From: Planctomonas deserti
Lineage (GTDB): Bacteria > Actinomycetota > Actinomycetes > Actinomycetales > Microbacteriaceae
DNA length: 64,000 bases
Direction: 5' to 3'
NCBI RefSeq assembly: GCF_003067705.1
Contig: NZ_QANL01000004.1
Location: 434,001-498,000, forward strand
This document shows positions 15,642 through 23,852 of the stretch, piece by piece. Below the pieces are notes generated by a model. That model worked only from the letters and a program-made list of their open reading frames with translations, made no database searches and was not told the DNA's origin. A program made the position numbers and the translations under genes. Within the stretch, counting starts at the first letter, position 1, and the number at the start of each line of letters is the position of its first letter.

Positions 15642-16718
15642 TCAGGCCCGCACGGGCACCGGGCCGACCGAGTCGCGGAGCACGAGGGTCGCCGGCAGCC
15701 GCGCCCGCACGTCGTCGTGCGGCAGGCCGGCCAGCCGCCGGAGCAGGATGGTCGCCGCGGCGACCCCGACGTCGTAGATGGGCTGCGCCACGACCGTGAG
15801 CGGCGGATCGGTGAGCGCCGCCCAGTCGAAGTCGTCGAACATGACGAAGGAGAGGTCGTCCGGCACTCGCAGGCCGCGATCCCGGAGGGTGCGCAGCACG
15901 TCGAGCGCGATGAGACTGTCGGAGGCGAGGATCGCGGTCGGCGGGTCCTCGAGCTCGAGCAGCTCCCCCGTGATCGCCCGCGTGCGCTCCGGCCCGAGGG
16001 CGCCGAAGCGAATCAGGTCCGCCGAGGGCTCGATGCCGCGGGACCGGAGCGCGCTCACGATTCCCGCGAGCCGGTCCGTCACCGACGACACCCGCAGCTG
16101 GAGCCGATCCGAGTACCCCTCCCCCTCGGTCTGCAGCGCGGACACGAAGGCGATGCGGGTGTGCCCGGCGTCGAGGAGCGCGGCCGTGGCATCGCTCGCG
16201 CTCGGCGCGATGTCCACCTCGACGGACACCGCCTCGAGCCCCGGGACGCGCCGGTCGAGCAGGACGAGCGGCCTCCCGGAGTCGTCGACCCTGCGCAGGT
16301 GCTCGATGTGGAAGCTGGACGCCGGGGCGACGATGAGGCCGTCGACGCGCTTGTCGAGCAGAACCCGCACCGCGTCTATCTCGGTCTGCACGTTCTCAGA
16401 CGTGTTGATGAGGATGACGTCGTAGCCCGCCGCCTTCGCGGTGTCCGAGATCCCCCGCATGGCGAGTCCGAAGTAGCCGTTCTCGATGTCGCCGACGATG
16501 ACGCCGATGGTCTTCGACCTGCCCGTGTTCATGCTGCGGGCGAGCTCGTTCGGGCGGTAGTCGAGGTCCTCGGCGGCCGCCTGCACACGCTCGCGGACGC
16601 TGTCGCTCACGGCGCCGTAGTCGCCGAGCGCTCGGGCGGCCGTCGCCTTCGAGACCCCCGCCCGCCTGGCGACGTCCGCCACGGTCGTGGCGCGCTGCCG
16701 ATCACCCGGTTCGACCAT
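15642..16718 (-). CDS. LacI-family transcriptional regulator of the adjacent Amadori operon
   Basis: A 358-residue regulator. The N-terminal helix-turn-helix (ATTVADVARRAGVSKATAARAL) and hinge helix (YRPNELARSMNTGRSK) are LacI-type. The remainder is a periplasmic-binding-like effector domain beginning TIGVIVGDIENGYF. The gene is divergent from the ABC-importer/frl-like operon. Two palindromes TGAGACCGGTCTCA-type lie between them downstream of a predicted promoter. The effector is likely a fructosyl-amino acid or its phosphate, by inference. ATG 16718 was chosen because CAGGAG lies upstream and the DNA-binding domain begins soon after. Confidence 0.88.
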   Translation of the reverse strand: MVEPGDRQRATTVADVARRAGVSKATAARALGDYGAVSDSVRERVQAAAEDLDYRPNELARSMNTGRSKTIGVIVGDIENGYFGLAMRGISDTAKAAGYDVILINTSENVQTEIDAVRVLLDKRVDGLIVAPASSFHIEHLRRVDDSGRPLVLLDRRVPGLEAVSVEVDIAPSASDATAALLDAGHTRIAFVSALQTEGEGYSDRLQLRVSSVTDRLAGIVSALRSRGIEPSADLIRFGALGPERTRAITGELLELEDPPTAILASDSLIALDVLRTLRDRGLRVPDDLSFVMFDDFDWAALTDPPLTVVAQPIYDVGVAAATILLRRLAGLPHDDVRARLPATLVLRDSVGPVPVRA

Positions 16719-16751
16719 GAACACAAGCTCCTGTCGCTCAAGAATTGACCC

Positions 16752-16781
16752 TTGACTGGCCTTCACAGCGGCGGGTAGGTT
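16752..16781 (+). promoter_or_regulatory. Predicted promoter of the Amadori-compound operon
   Basis: TTGACT (16752-16757), 18 nt, TAGGTT (16776-16781). The expected transcription start near 16788 lies just before the two LacI-type operators. A second TTGACC overlaps it seven bases upstream. Confidence 0.6.
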
Positions 16782-16796
16782 GCCTACTCAAGCGAA

Positions 16797-16834
16797 TGAG
16801 ACCGGTCTCAACATAGCGACTGAGACCGGACTCA
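16797..16834. promoter_or_regulatory. Paired LacI-type operators
   Basis: TGAGACCGGTCTCA (16797-16810) is a perfect 14-bp palindrome with a central CG step. TGAGACCGGACTCA (16821-16834) repeats it with one mismatch, 24 bp downstream. Both lie just downstream of the predicted operon promoter and beside the divergent lacI-type gene, an arrangement that fits repression by that regulator. Confidence 0.8.
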
Positions 16835-16922
16835 ACAAGCGCCTCACCCGAAACACACACCTTCGGTCCCACCCCGACGGTGCCAGGTCGCCACAGGCCA
16901 CCCCCACACGAAAAGGACAGCT

Positions 16923-17795
16923 GTGAACATTCGCACCACGCTTCGCCCGGTGATCGCGGCCGCCGCCGGCGCGGCCGCCCTCCTCTCCCTCGCCGCCTGC
17001 AGCTCCGGCGGCGGCCAGGCGGCGAGCTCCACCGAGGACAACCCGTACAGCCTGATCACCCCGGGCGAGATCCGCGTCGGCAGCGTCGGCGACATCAAGC
17101 CGTACGCGTTCGCCGACGCCGACGGGAAGTTCAGCGGCTTCGACATCGAGCTCTTCACCGATGTGGCCGAGCGAGCCGGCATCGACGACGTCGTCTTCAC
17201 CGGCCAGGACTTCTCCAGCCTCCTCGCCGCCGTCGCGAACGGCCAGTTCGACGTCGGCGTCGCCGCCATCGGCATCACCGATGAGCGCAAGCAGACCGTC
17301 GACTTCAGCGACGGCTACCTCGCCGGCTACCTCACCCTGCTCAGCACGAAGGACAGCGGCGTCTCATCGCGCGACGACCTCGCCGGCAACCGCCTCGGCG
17401 TCGTGCAGGGCACCCTGCAGGAGGCCTACGCGGTGAAGAACTTCCCCGACGCGGAGCTCGTCCGCTTCCCGGACAACAACACCGCCATCGCGGCGCTCAA
17501 CAACGGCACCGTGCAGGCGCACTTCCTCGACTACGAGTCGACCAAGGCCTACATCGAGCAGTACGACCTCGTGAGCGTGGAGGACATCCCCTCGTTCGAC
17601 GCCCCGGCCGGCTTCGCCCTGAAGAAGGGCAACGACGAGCTGCGCGAGGCGCTGAACGAGGGCCTCGCCGAGGCGATGGAGGACGGCACCTGGAAGGAGC
17701 TCTACCAGAAGTGGTTCCCGGGCTCGCCGATGCCCGAGCAGTACCTGCCCAAGGCCGAGCAGACCTCGACCCCCACTCCCGCCCCGGAGTCCTGA
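16923..17795 (+). CDS. Amino-acid-type ABC importer, solute-binding lipoprotein (family 3)
   Basis: A 290-residue lipoprotein. The signal peptide has lipobox LAAC with Cys27. The mature part is a family 3 (polar amino acid/opine) binding fold: [31 protein letters not shown] and [27 protein letters not shown]. The C-terminus is a Pro/Thr-rich tail. It should capture the substrate outside the membrane. The downstream kinase and deglycase suggest the substrate is a fructosyl-amino acid. GTG 16923 has AAGGA upstream. A 13-bp hairpin follows the stop. Confidence 0.92.
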   Translation: MNIRTTLRPVIAAAAGAAALLSLAACSSGGGQAASSTEDNPYSLITPGEIRVGSVGDIKPYAFADADGKFSGFDIELFTDVAERAGIDDVVFTGQDFSSLLAAVANGQFDVGVAAIGITDERKQTVDFSDGYLAGYLTLLSTKDSGVSSRDDLAGNRLGVVQGTLQEAYAVKNFPDAELVRFPDNNTAIAALNNGTVQAHFLDYESTKAYIEQYDLVSVEDIPSFDAPAGFALKKGNDELREALNEGLAEAMEDGTWKELYQKWFPGSPMPEQYLPKAEQTSTPTPAPES

Positions 17796-17802
17796 TCCGA
17801 AA

Positions 17803-17832
17803 GGGGTGGTGCGGGCACGCCCGCACCACCCC
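17803..17832 (+). other. Intra-operon stem-loop after the binding-protein gene
   Basis: GGGGTGGTGCGGG (17803-17815), 4 nt, CCCGCACCACCCC (17820-17832). The stem is a perfect 13 bp between the binding-protein stop and the permease start. No T-tract follows. Such hairpins commonly stabilise the upstream mRNA or partly terminate transcription so that more binding protein than permease is made. Confidence 0.85.
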
Positions 17833-17858
17833 ATCCCCCACACGTCTAGAGGAATTCC

Positions 17859-18644
17859 ATGGACTGGCTCGACACCCTCCTCAGCACCTTCTTCGACTTC
17901 GAGGCGATGCTCGCGGTACTGCCGCAGCTTCTCGGCACCGGCCTCGTCAACACCCTCGTCATCTCCGCCGCCGCGACCGTCATCGGCGTCGTGCTCGGCA
18001 TGGTCATCGCCGTGATGGGGATCTCCCCCTCCCGGTGGCTGCGCGTGCCCGCCCGGATCTACACCGACGTGTTCCGCGGCCTGCCGGCGATCCTGACCAT
18101 CCTGCTCATCGGTCAGGGATTCACCCGCTTCAGCCAGGCGATCTTCGGCCCCTCCCCCTATCCCCTCGGCATCCTCGCGCTCAGCCTCATCGCGAGCGCC
18201 TACATCGGCGAGATCTTCCGCGCCGGCATCCAGAGCGTCGATCGCGGCCAGCTCGAGGCCTGCCGGGCGCTCGGCATGAGCTACGGCAAGGCGATGCGTC
18301 TCGTCGTGGTGCCGCAGGGCATCCGCCGGGTGCTGCCCGCCCTGGTGAACCAGTTCATCGCCATCGTGAAGGACTCGAGCCTCGTGTACTTCCTCGGGCT
18401 GCTCGTCACGGAGCGCGAGCTGTTCCGGGTCGGCCAGGACGCCGCGGTGCTCACCGGCAACCTGTCCCCGCTCGTGCTCGCCGGCCTCTTCTACCTGATC
18501 ATCACCGTGCCCCTCACCCACCTCGTCAACTACTTCGACAACCGGTTCCGCACCGGGCGCCGCAAGGCCGCGCCGCCGAAGAGCGGTCTGGACGAGGTCG
18601 AGGAGCTGGCACCCGTCACCCTGACCTACGGGAGCAACACATGA
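17859..18644 (+). CDS. Amino-acid-type ABC importer, permease (HisM/GlnP family)
   Basis: A 261-residue membrane protein with five or so hydrophobic segments. The N-terminal LLGTGLVNTLVISAAATVIGVVLG is typical of the HEQRO permease family. The EAA loop is LEACRALGMSYGKAMRLVVVPQGIRRVLP at about residues 130-160. Only one permease is encoded, so it probably forms a homodimer. The C-terminal 30 residues are hydrophilic. ATG 17859 has AGAGGAA upstream; the stop overlaps the ATPase start as ATGA. Confidence 0.93.
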   Translation: MDWLDTLLSTFFDFEAMLAVLPQLLGTGLVNTLVISAAATVIGVVLGMVIAVMGISPSRWLRVPARIYTDVFRGLPAILTILLIGQGFTRFSQAIFGPSPYPLGILALSLIASAYIGEIFRAGIQSVDRGQLEACRALGMSYGKAMRLVVVPQGIRRVLPALVNQFIAIVKDSSLVYFLGLLVTERELFRVGQDAAVLTGNLSPLVLAGLFYLIITVPLTHLVNYFDNRFRTGRRKAAPPKSGLDEVEELAPVTLTYGSNT

Positions 18645-19411
18645 CGTACACATCGCCCGTCCCGGTGACCGACGGTCACCTCTACCAGGGGTCGAGCCTC
18701 GAGCTCGTGAACCTCGGCATGGCGTACGGCGCCATCGACGTGCTGCGCGACGTCAGCATCTCCGTCGCCCCGGGCACGACGACCTGCATCGTCGGCCCCT
18801 CCGGCTCCGGCAAGTCCACCATGCTGCGCGGCATCAACCGCCTGCACGAGCCGAAGTCCGGGAAGGTGCTGCTCGCCGGGGAGGACGCCCTCGCGCTCCG
18901 GCCCGACGTCCTGCGCCGGCGGATCGGCCTGGTGTTCCAGCACTTCAACCTCTTCCCCGACCACACCGCACTGGAGAACGTCGCGCTCTCCCTGCGCAAG
19001 GTCAAGGGGATGCGGAAGCAGGACGCGCTGCAGGTCGCCAACGAGCGCCTGGCCGAGGTCGGCCTTGCCGAGCGTGCCGATCACCGGCCGAGGGACCTCT
19101 CCGGCGGTCAGCAGCAGCGCGTCGCCATCGCGAGGGCGCTGGCCATGGAGCCCGAGGTCATGCTCTTCGACGAGGTCACGAGCGCGCTCGACCCCGAGCT
19201 CGTGAAGGGCGTGCTCAACCTCATGGCCGCCCTCGGCCAGCGCGGGATGACCATGGTGGTGGTCACCCACGAGATGAACTTCGCGCGCCGGGTGGCCGAC
19301 CAGGTCGTCTTCATGGACGAGGGCCGGGTGGTCGAGATCGGGCCGCCCGAGCGAATCTTCGACGCTCCACGCAGCCCGCGGCTCCAGCGCTTCCTCTCGC
19401 AGGTGCTCTGA
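18641..19411 (+). CDS. Amino-acid-type ABC importer, ATPase
   Basis: A 256-residue ATPase. The Walker A motif is GPSGSGKST at about residues 49-57, the Q-loop is GLVFQHFNLFPDHTALENV, the signature is LSGGQQQR and Walker B is VMLFDEVTSALDPE, followed by the switch His in VVTHEMNFA. This is the GlnQ/HisP class. The first 20 residues are an extra unconserved tail. The gene overlaps the permease stop by four bases and shares one base with the next gene (TGATG), so the transporter and the oxidoreductase are co-translated. Confidence 0.95.
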   Translation: MTYTSPVPVTDGHLYQGSSLELVNLGMAYGAIDVLRDVSISVAPGTTTCIVGPSGSGKSTMLRGINRLHEPKSGKVLLAGEDALALRPDVLRRRIGLVFQHFNLFPDHTALENVALSLRKVKGMRKQDALQVANERLAEVGLAERADHRPRDLSGGQQQRVAIARALAMEPEVMLFDEVTSALDPELVKGVLNLMAALGQRGMTMVVVTHEMNFARRVADQVVFMDEGRVVEIGPPERIFDAPRSPRLQRFLSQVL

Positions 19412-20451
19412 TGGGGCGCGCCATCCGCGTCGGGCTGGTCGGCTTCGGCACCTCCGGCCGGGTCTTCCACGCCCCCTTCGTAAGCACCGATCCCGACTAC
19501 TCCCTCGACGTGATCGTCACGGCGGACCCCGAGCGCGCCGCCGAGGCGAGCCGCCTGCACCCGGGCGCCCGGATCGTCGGGACGCCGGACGAGCTGTTCG
19601 CCCGTGCCGACGAGCTCGACCTCGTGATCCTCGGCTCGCCGCCCGCCACGCACGCGCCGCTCGCCCACCGTGCCATCGACGCGGGGCTCGCCGTCGTCGT
19701 CGACAAGCCGTTCGCGGTCGATGCCCGCGAGGGCGCCGACCTCGTCGACCACGCCGTCAGCAGCGGCGTGCCGCTCACGGTCTTCCAGAACCGGCGCTGG
19801 GACGGCGACTTCCTCACTCTCCGCTCGCTCGTGCGGGACGGCGCCCTCGGCGAGGTGCACCGGTTCGAGTCGCGCTTCACCTGGTGGAAGCCGCAGGAGG
19901 CCAAGAGCTGGAAGGCCGCCGCGACCGCGGCCGAGGGCGGCGGCATCCTGTTCGACCTCGGCACGCACCTCGTCGACCAGGCCGTGCAGCTGTTCGGCGA
20001 CGTCGACGACGTTCACGCCGAGCTCGACACCCGCCGTCCGGGCGGCGCCGCGGAGGACGACGCGTTCGTCTCCCTGCTGCACGCGTCCGGGGTGCGCTCG
20101 CACCTCTGGATGAGCTCGCTCGCCGCCCAGGCCGGCCCTCGCTTCCGCGTGCTGGGCTCGAAGGCCGGTTACACGAAGTGGGGCCTCGACGAGCAGGAGG
20201 GCCGCCTCAAGGCGGGCGCCCTGCCCACGGACAACGGCTACGGGATCGAGCCGGAGTCGACCTGGGGCGTGCTCGGCATCGACCCCGACCTCCGGCGCGT
20301 GCCAACCGAGCGCGGCTCCTACGACTCCTTCTACTCCCAGCTGGCCGATGCACTGCTGCGCGGCGCCGAGCTCCCCGTGGACCCGCGCGACGCCGTACGC
20401 GTGCTCGAGGTGCTCGAGCGCATCCGCGCCGTCGTGCCCGCGCTCGCCTGA
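19411..20451 (+). CDS. Gfo/Idh/MocA-family oxidoreductase
   Basis: A 346-residue NAD(P)-dependent dehydrogenase. The Rossmann start is RVGLVGFGTSGRVFHAPF, the cofactor-domain motif VVDKPFAVDA supplies the catalytic Lys, and the C-terminal alpha/beta domain contains GGGILFDLGTHLVDQAVQLFG with the conserved Asp/His. The family oxidises or reduces sugars and related alcohols; the substrate cannot be read. In this operon it may act on the sugar part of an Amadori compound. Its start overlaps the ATPase stop, and it ends 32 bases before the FAD enzyme. Confidence 0.9.
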   Translation: MGRAIRVGLVGFGTSGRVFHAPFVSTDPDYSLDVIVTADPERAAEASRLHPGARIVGTPDELFARADELDLVILGSPPATHAPLAHRAIDAGLAVVVDKPFAVDAREGADLVDHAVSSGVPLTVFQNRRWDGDFLTLRSLVRDGALGEVHRFESRFTWWKPQEAKSWKAAATAAEGGGILFDLGTHLVDQAVQLFGDVDDVHAELDTRRPGGAAEDDAFVSLLHASGVRSHLWMSSLAAQAGPRFRVLGSKAGYTKWGLDEQEGRLKAGALPTDNGYGIEPESTWGVLGIDPDLRRVPTERGSYDSFYSQLADALLRGAELPVDPRDAVRVLEVLERIRAVVPALA

Positions 20452-20483
20452 CACCCCTCTCCTCGACACAACCGAAAGAAGTC

Positions 20484-21620
20484 ATGACACACACCACAAC
20501 CGCCCCCCGCGTCCTCGTCGTCGGCGCCGGCGTGCTCGGCGTCTCGACGGCCACCGCCCTCGCCCGTGGTGGCGCCCGCGTGACCCTCGTCACCGAGGCC
20601 GCCGCGTCGTCCGGCGCCTCGGGCCGCTCGCTCTCCTGGCTGAATTCCGCCGGGCCGCGCACCGACGCCTACCACCTGCTGCGCACGCTCGGCATCGACC
20701 GCTACCGCACCCTGGCCGCTCGGCTGCCCGGCGCATCCTTCCTCCGCTTCGACGGCGGGCTCACCTGGGCGGCGCCCGGCTCCTCCTACCGTGACCGCTA
20801 CGAGCACGAGCGCACCATCGGCTACGACACCGTCTGGCTCCGCCCCGATGAGGTCGCGGCGTGGACGCCCGGCATCAACGCCGAGGCGATCGCCGAGGAG
20901 GGCGCCGTCTTCAATCCCGGCGAGGGCTGGGTCGAGCTTCCGCTGCTCATCGAGCACCTGCTGCGCGAGTTCCGCGCGGCCGGCGGCTTCCTCCAGGAGG
21001 GCGTCGGTGCGGTGACCGTGCAGACCCGCGGCGGTCGCGCCACCGGCGTGCGTACCGCATCCGGCGCCGAGCTCGAGGCCGACGCGGTCGTTCTCGCGAC
21101 CGGGCCGTCCGTGCCCGCCGACCTCGCTCAGTTCGGCATCGAGATCCCCGACGCGACGCCCATCTCCCTGCTCGTGCGCACCAAGCCGGTGCGGCTGCCG
21201 CTGCGCGCCGTGCTGAACACGCCGCGCGTCGCCGTGCGACCGACCGCGTTCGGCACCCTCGTGCTCGACTCCGCCTGGTCGGAGGAGGAGGTCGTGCCGC
21301 GCGGCGACGGCAGCTACGAGGTGCGGGAGTCGACCGTCCGCGGTCTGCTGCGCGAGGCATCGCACGTGCTGGAGGGCGAGCCGGAGCTCGAGCTCGACGG
21401 CTGGGGCGTCGGCCCGAAGCCGATCCCGGGCGACGGCGAGCCCGTCGCCGGCGAGCTCGAGCAGGTGCCCGGCCTGCACGTGCTCTTCACGCACAGCGGC
21501 GCGACACTCGGCCTCATCCTGGGCCAGCTCACCGCAGACGAGATTCTCACCGGCACGGCCACCCCGCTGCTCGAGTCGTTCCGCCCCTCGCGCTTCGCGA
21601 CCCGGCTCGCGACCGTCTAG
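20484..21620 (+). CDS. FAD-dependent amino-acid/amine oxidoreductase (DAO family)
   Basis: A 378-residue flavoprotein. The N-terminal dinucleotide-binding motif is VLVVGAGVLGVSTATALARGGARVTLV. The C-terminal FAD-binding end is PGLHVLFTHSGATLGLILGQLTADEI, as in D-amino-acid dehydrogenases and amadoriases. The enzyme should oxidise a C-N bond next to a carboxylate. Given the kinase and deglycase in the same operon, a fructosyl-amino acid or the released amino acid is a reasonable substrate, by inference. ATG 20484 has a weak GAAAGAAG upstream. The stop is four bases from the next start. Confidence 0.86.
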   Translation: MTHTTTAPRVLVVGAGVLGVSTATALARGGARVTLVTEAAASSGASGRSLSWLNSAGPRTDAYHLLRTLGIDRYRTLAARLPGASFLRFDGGLTWAAPGSSYRDRYEHERTIGYDTVWLRPDEVAAWTPGINAEAIAEEGAVFNPGEGWVELPLLIEHLLREFRAAGGFLQEGVGAVTVQTRGGRATGVRTASGAELEADAVVLATGPSVPADLAQFGIEIPDATPISLLVRTKPVRLPLRAVLNTPRVAVRPTAFGTLVLDSAWSEEEVVPRGDGSYEVRESTVRGLLREASHVLEGEPELELDGWGVGPKPIPGDGEPVAGELEQVPGLHVLFTHSGATLGLILGQLTADEILTGTATPLLESFRPSRFATRLATV

Positions 21621-21623
21621 CAG

Positions 21624-22457
21624 GTGGCGCCGCGCATCGTCGCGGTCGGCGACAACGTCGTCGACTGCTACCGCAAGCACGCCGTCATGTTCCCCGGCGG
21701 CAACTGCGTGAACGTGGCCGCCTACGCCTCACGGTTCGGCGCCGAGTCCGCCTACGTGGGCGCCGTGGCGGCGGACCCGGCTGGCACCCTCCTCGCCCGT
21801 TCGCTGGGCGAGGAGGGCGTCGGGCTCGACCGGCTGCGGGTCGTGGACGGCTTCACGGCCTACTGCGTGATCGACCACGAGGACGGCGACCGGGTGTTCG
21901 TGCAGTCGGAGCTCGGGGTCTCGCGGTTCGCCCCGGACGGCGAGGACCTCGCCTTCATCGGCACCTTCGACGCCGTGCACGTCGGCCGGTCGAGCGGACT
22001 CGACGGGCACCTTCGCGAGCTCGCCGGCGTCGCCGCGCTGTCCTACGACTTCGCGACCACGACCGACCCGGACCGCATCGCCCGGATCGCCCCCCTGTGC
22101 TTCCTCGCCTCCTTCTCGGGGGGCGGCCTCTCCCAGGCGGAGGCGGACGCCGTGCTGCGCTCGGCATCCGGTGCCGGCGCCCGCTGGACCCTGGTCACCC
22201 GGGGAGCGGACGGGGCGCTGCTCAGCGACGGCACCACCGTTCACGAGTGCCCGGCCGCCCCCGCCACCGTCGTCGACACGCTCGGCGCCGGGGATACCTT
22301 CGCTGCCCGCGTGCTCGTCGGCCTGCTTCGCGGGGAGTCCCCCGCCCACCTCCTCGCCGAGGCGGCCCGCGCAGCCGCAGCCACCTGCGGCATCGTCGGG
22401 GCCTTCGGGCACGGCGTTCCCGTCGACGTCCCCGCCGCAGCCCTCGCCCTGTCCTGA
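21624..22457 (+). CDS. frlD: Fructosamine (fructoselysine) 6-kinase, FrlD-like PfkB kinase
   Basis: A 277-residue ribokinase-fold kinase. The N-terminus VAVGDNVVDCYRKHAVMFPGGNCVNVAAYASRFG closely follows the FrlD pattern, and the mid-protein SYDFATTTD matches its AFDF region. The catalytic motif DTLGAGDTFAARVLVG, with the Asp base, lies near residue 222. It should phosphorylate the C6 hydroxyl of imported fructosyl-amino acids, preparing them for the FrlB-like enzyme downstream. The start is GTG 21624, four bases after the preceding stop. No ribosome site is clear, so translation is probably coupled. Confidence 0.85.
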   Translation: MAPRIVAVGDNVVDCYRKHAVMFPGGNCVNVAAYASRFGAESAYVGAVAADPAGTLLARSLGEEGVGLDRLRVVDGFTAYCVIDHEDGDRVFVQSELGVSRFAPDGEDLAFIGTFDAVHVGRSSGLDGHLRELAGVAALSYDFATTTDPDRIARIAPLCFLASFSGGGLSQAEADAVLRSASGAGARWTLVTRGADGALLSDGTTVHECPAAPATVVDTLGAGDTFAARVLVGLLRGESPAHLLAEAARAAAATCGIVGAFGHGVPVDVPAAALALS

Positions 22458-22533
22458 CCATCGCCCGCGCCATCCCCGGCGCACCATCACCGCACGCCCA
22501 TCACCACAGGGCAACACCACAAGGAGAAACACG

Positions 22534-23554
22534 CATGACAGACGGCACCTACGTCGGCCCCGGCCCCGTCGCGACGATCCCGGACGACATCGTCTCGTCC
22601 CAGGAGCGCGCCCTCGAGCTCTGGGACGAGATCGACGGCTTCGTCGCCGGGATCCCGGGACCGCTCCGGCGCGTCTTCCTGGTCGGCGCCGGCGGCTCGT
22701 ACCTCGGCGTCCAGGCCGCGCAGTACGTGCTGGACCGCCACGCACTCACCCCGTCCGTGGCCATCAACTCCGACGAGTTCTACTTCCGGGCCCCCGCGAG
22801 CGTCGGCCCCGGCACGCTCGTGATCGTGCTGTCGGGCACCGGCAACACCCCGGAGACCATCCGCGCCGGCGAGTGGGCGCGCGAGCGCGGCGCATCCGTC
22901 GCCGCCGTGACGCTGCGGGCCGACGGCCCGCTCGCCCAGTCGCTGGACACGGTCTTCGTGGCCGGGACCGGCAACGGCACGCAGCTGCTGCTGCAGCTGC
23001 TCGCGCTCGCGGTGCTGAAGCGCGACGGCGTGGACGTGACCGGTCAACTCGAGGCGCTGCACGCCCTGCCCGCCGCGCTCCTGGCGGCCGTCGAGGCGTT
23101 CGAGCCCCGCGCCGAGCAGATCGCGACCGACATGGCGGAGGTGCCGGTGACCTACGTCATCGCGTCGGGCCCGCTCTTCGGCCCGGCCAGCACGTTTACC
23201 ATGTGCTACCTGCAGGAGATGCAGTGGCTCCACGCGTCGACGATCAACGCGGACGAGTTCTTCCAGGGTCCGTTCGAGGTCATCGACCGCGACTCGAAGA
23301 CCATCGTGTTCCTCGGTGAGGACGAGACCCGGCCCATGGGTGAGCGCGTGCGGCGCTTCCTCACCACCTACGGCGGCGAGACCTACTACGTCGACAGCGC
23401 GGACCTGGAGCTGCCCGGCATCCCGGCCGAGCAGCGCGGCTACGTGGCCCCGCTCGTCTACGCGGCACTGGTGGCCCGGCTCGCGGCCCACTACGCGGCC
23501 GTCCGCGGCTACGCCCTCGAGGGCCGCCGCTACATGTGGAAGGTGGACTACTGA
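22534..23554 (+). CDS. frlB: Fructosamine-6-phosphate deglycase, FrlB-like SIS-domain protein
   Basis: A 339-residue protein with two SIS domains. The first has FLVGAGGSYLGVQAAQYVLDR and IVLSGTGNTPETIRAGEWA. The second has TYVIASGPLFGPASTFTMCYLQEMQWLHASTINADEFFQGPFEVI. The C-terminal EGRRYMWKVDY matches the RRYYGGLVEY end of FrlB, which distinguishes it from GlmS-type isomerases. It should split the 6-phosphorylated Amadori compound into glucose 6-phosphate and the amino acid. Ribosome site AAGGAG lies before ATG 22534. It is the last gene of the operon. An inverted repeat follows the stop. Confidence 0.85.
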
Positions 23555-23570
23555 TCCGCTAGAGCCACCA

Positions 23571-23642
23571 CGCCGACAGGCTCAGGACCACACCCACTCG
23601 CGCCCGAACCGCGAGCACCCACCGGTCCTGGGCCTGTCGGCG
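23571..23642. repeat. Inverted repeat after the Amadori operon
   Basis: CGCCGACAGGCTCAGGACC (23571-23589) and its near-exact reverse complement (23624-23642, one mismatch) flank a 34-base loop. It begins 17 bases after the frlB-like stop. It may act as a transcription end, but its GACAGGCTCAGG core resembles the extragenic palindromes nearby. No T-tract follows. Confidence 0.7.
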
Positions 23643-23737
23643 TTCCGCGCGGCCTGCGGTTGCGGCGGACGCGGGCGGTCGCGGCTGCGGCGACGCGCTC
23701 GTGGCGGGGATGGTTGTTGATGCCGGTGTCCTACTAC

Positions 23738-23762
23738 GGTCCCTGAGCCCGTCGAAGGGACG
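23738..23762. repeat. Single extragenic palindrome unit
   Basis: GGTCCCTGAGCCCGTCGAAG followed by GGACG, one unit of the family also found at 9316-9372 and 25338-25771. It lies about 80 bases before the promoter of the DUF222/HNH gene. Confidence 0.75.
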
Positions 23763-23816
23763 ATGGCCGGTCTCTCGATTGGGCTGATAGAAGTTCTCCA
23801 CAGGGCAAAAGTTCCT

Positions 23817-23845
23817 CGTCGAAGAAACTTTCGACGTGGTAGAAT
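23817..23845 (+). promoter_or_regulatory. Leaderless promoter with SOS-box-like operator for the DUF222/HNH gene
   Basis: TCGAAGAAACTTTCGA (23819-23834) fits the actinobacterial SOS box TCGAAC-N4-GTTCGA except at the two inner positions. It is part of a 7-bp inverted repeat at 23817-23836. It sits where the -35 box would be. A -10 hexamer TAGAAT is at 23840-23845. The ATG at 23853 lies seven bases after it, so the mRNA would start at or next to the initiation codon. Confidence 0.6.
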
Positions 23846-23852
23846 GTGTGCT

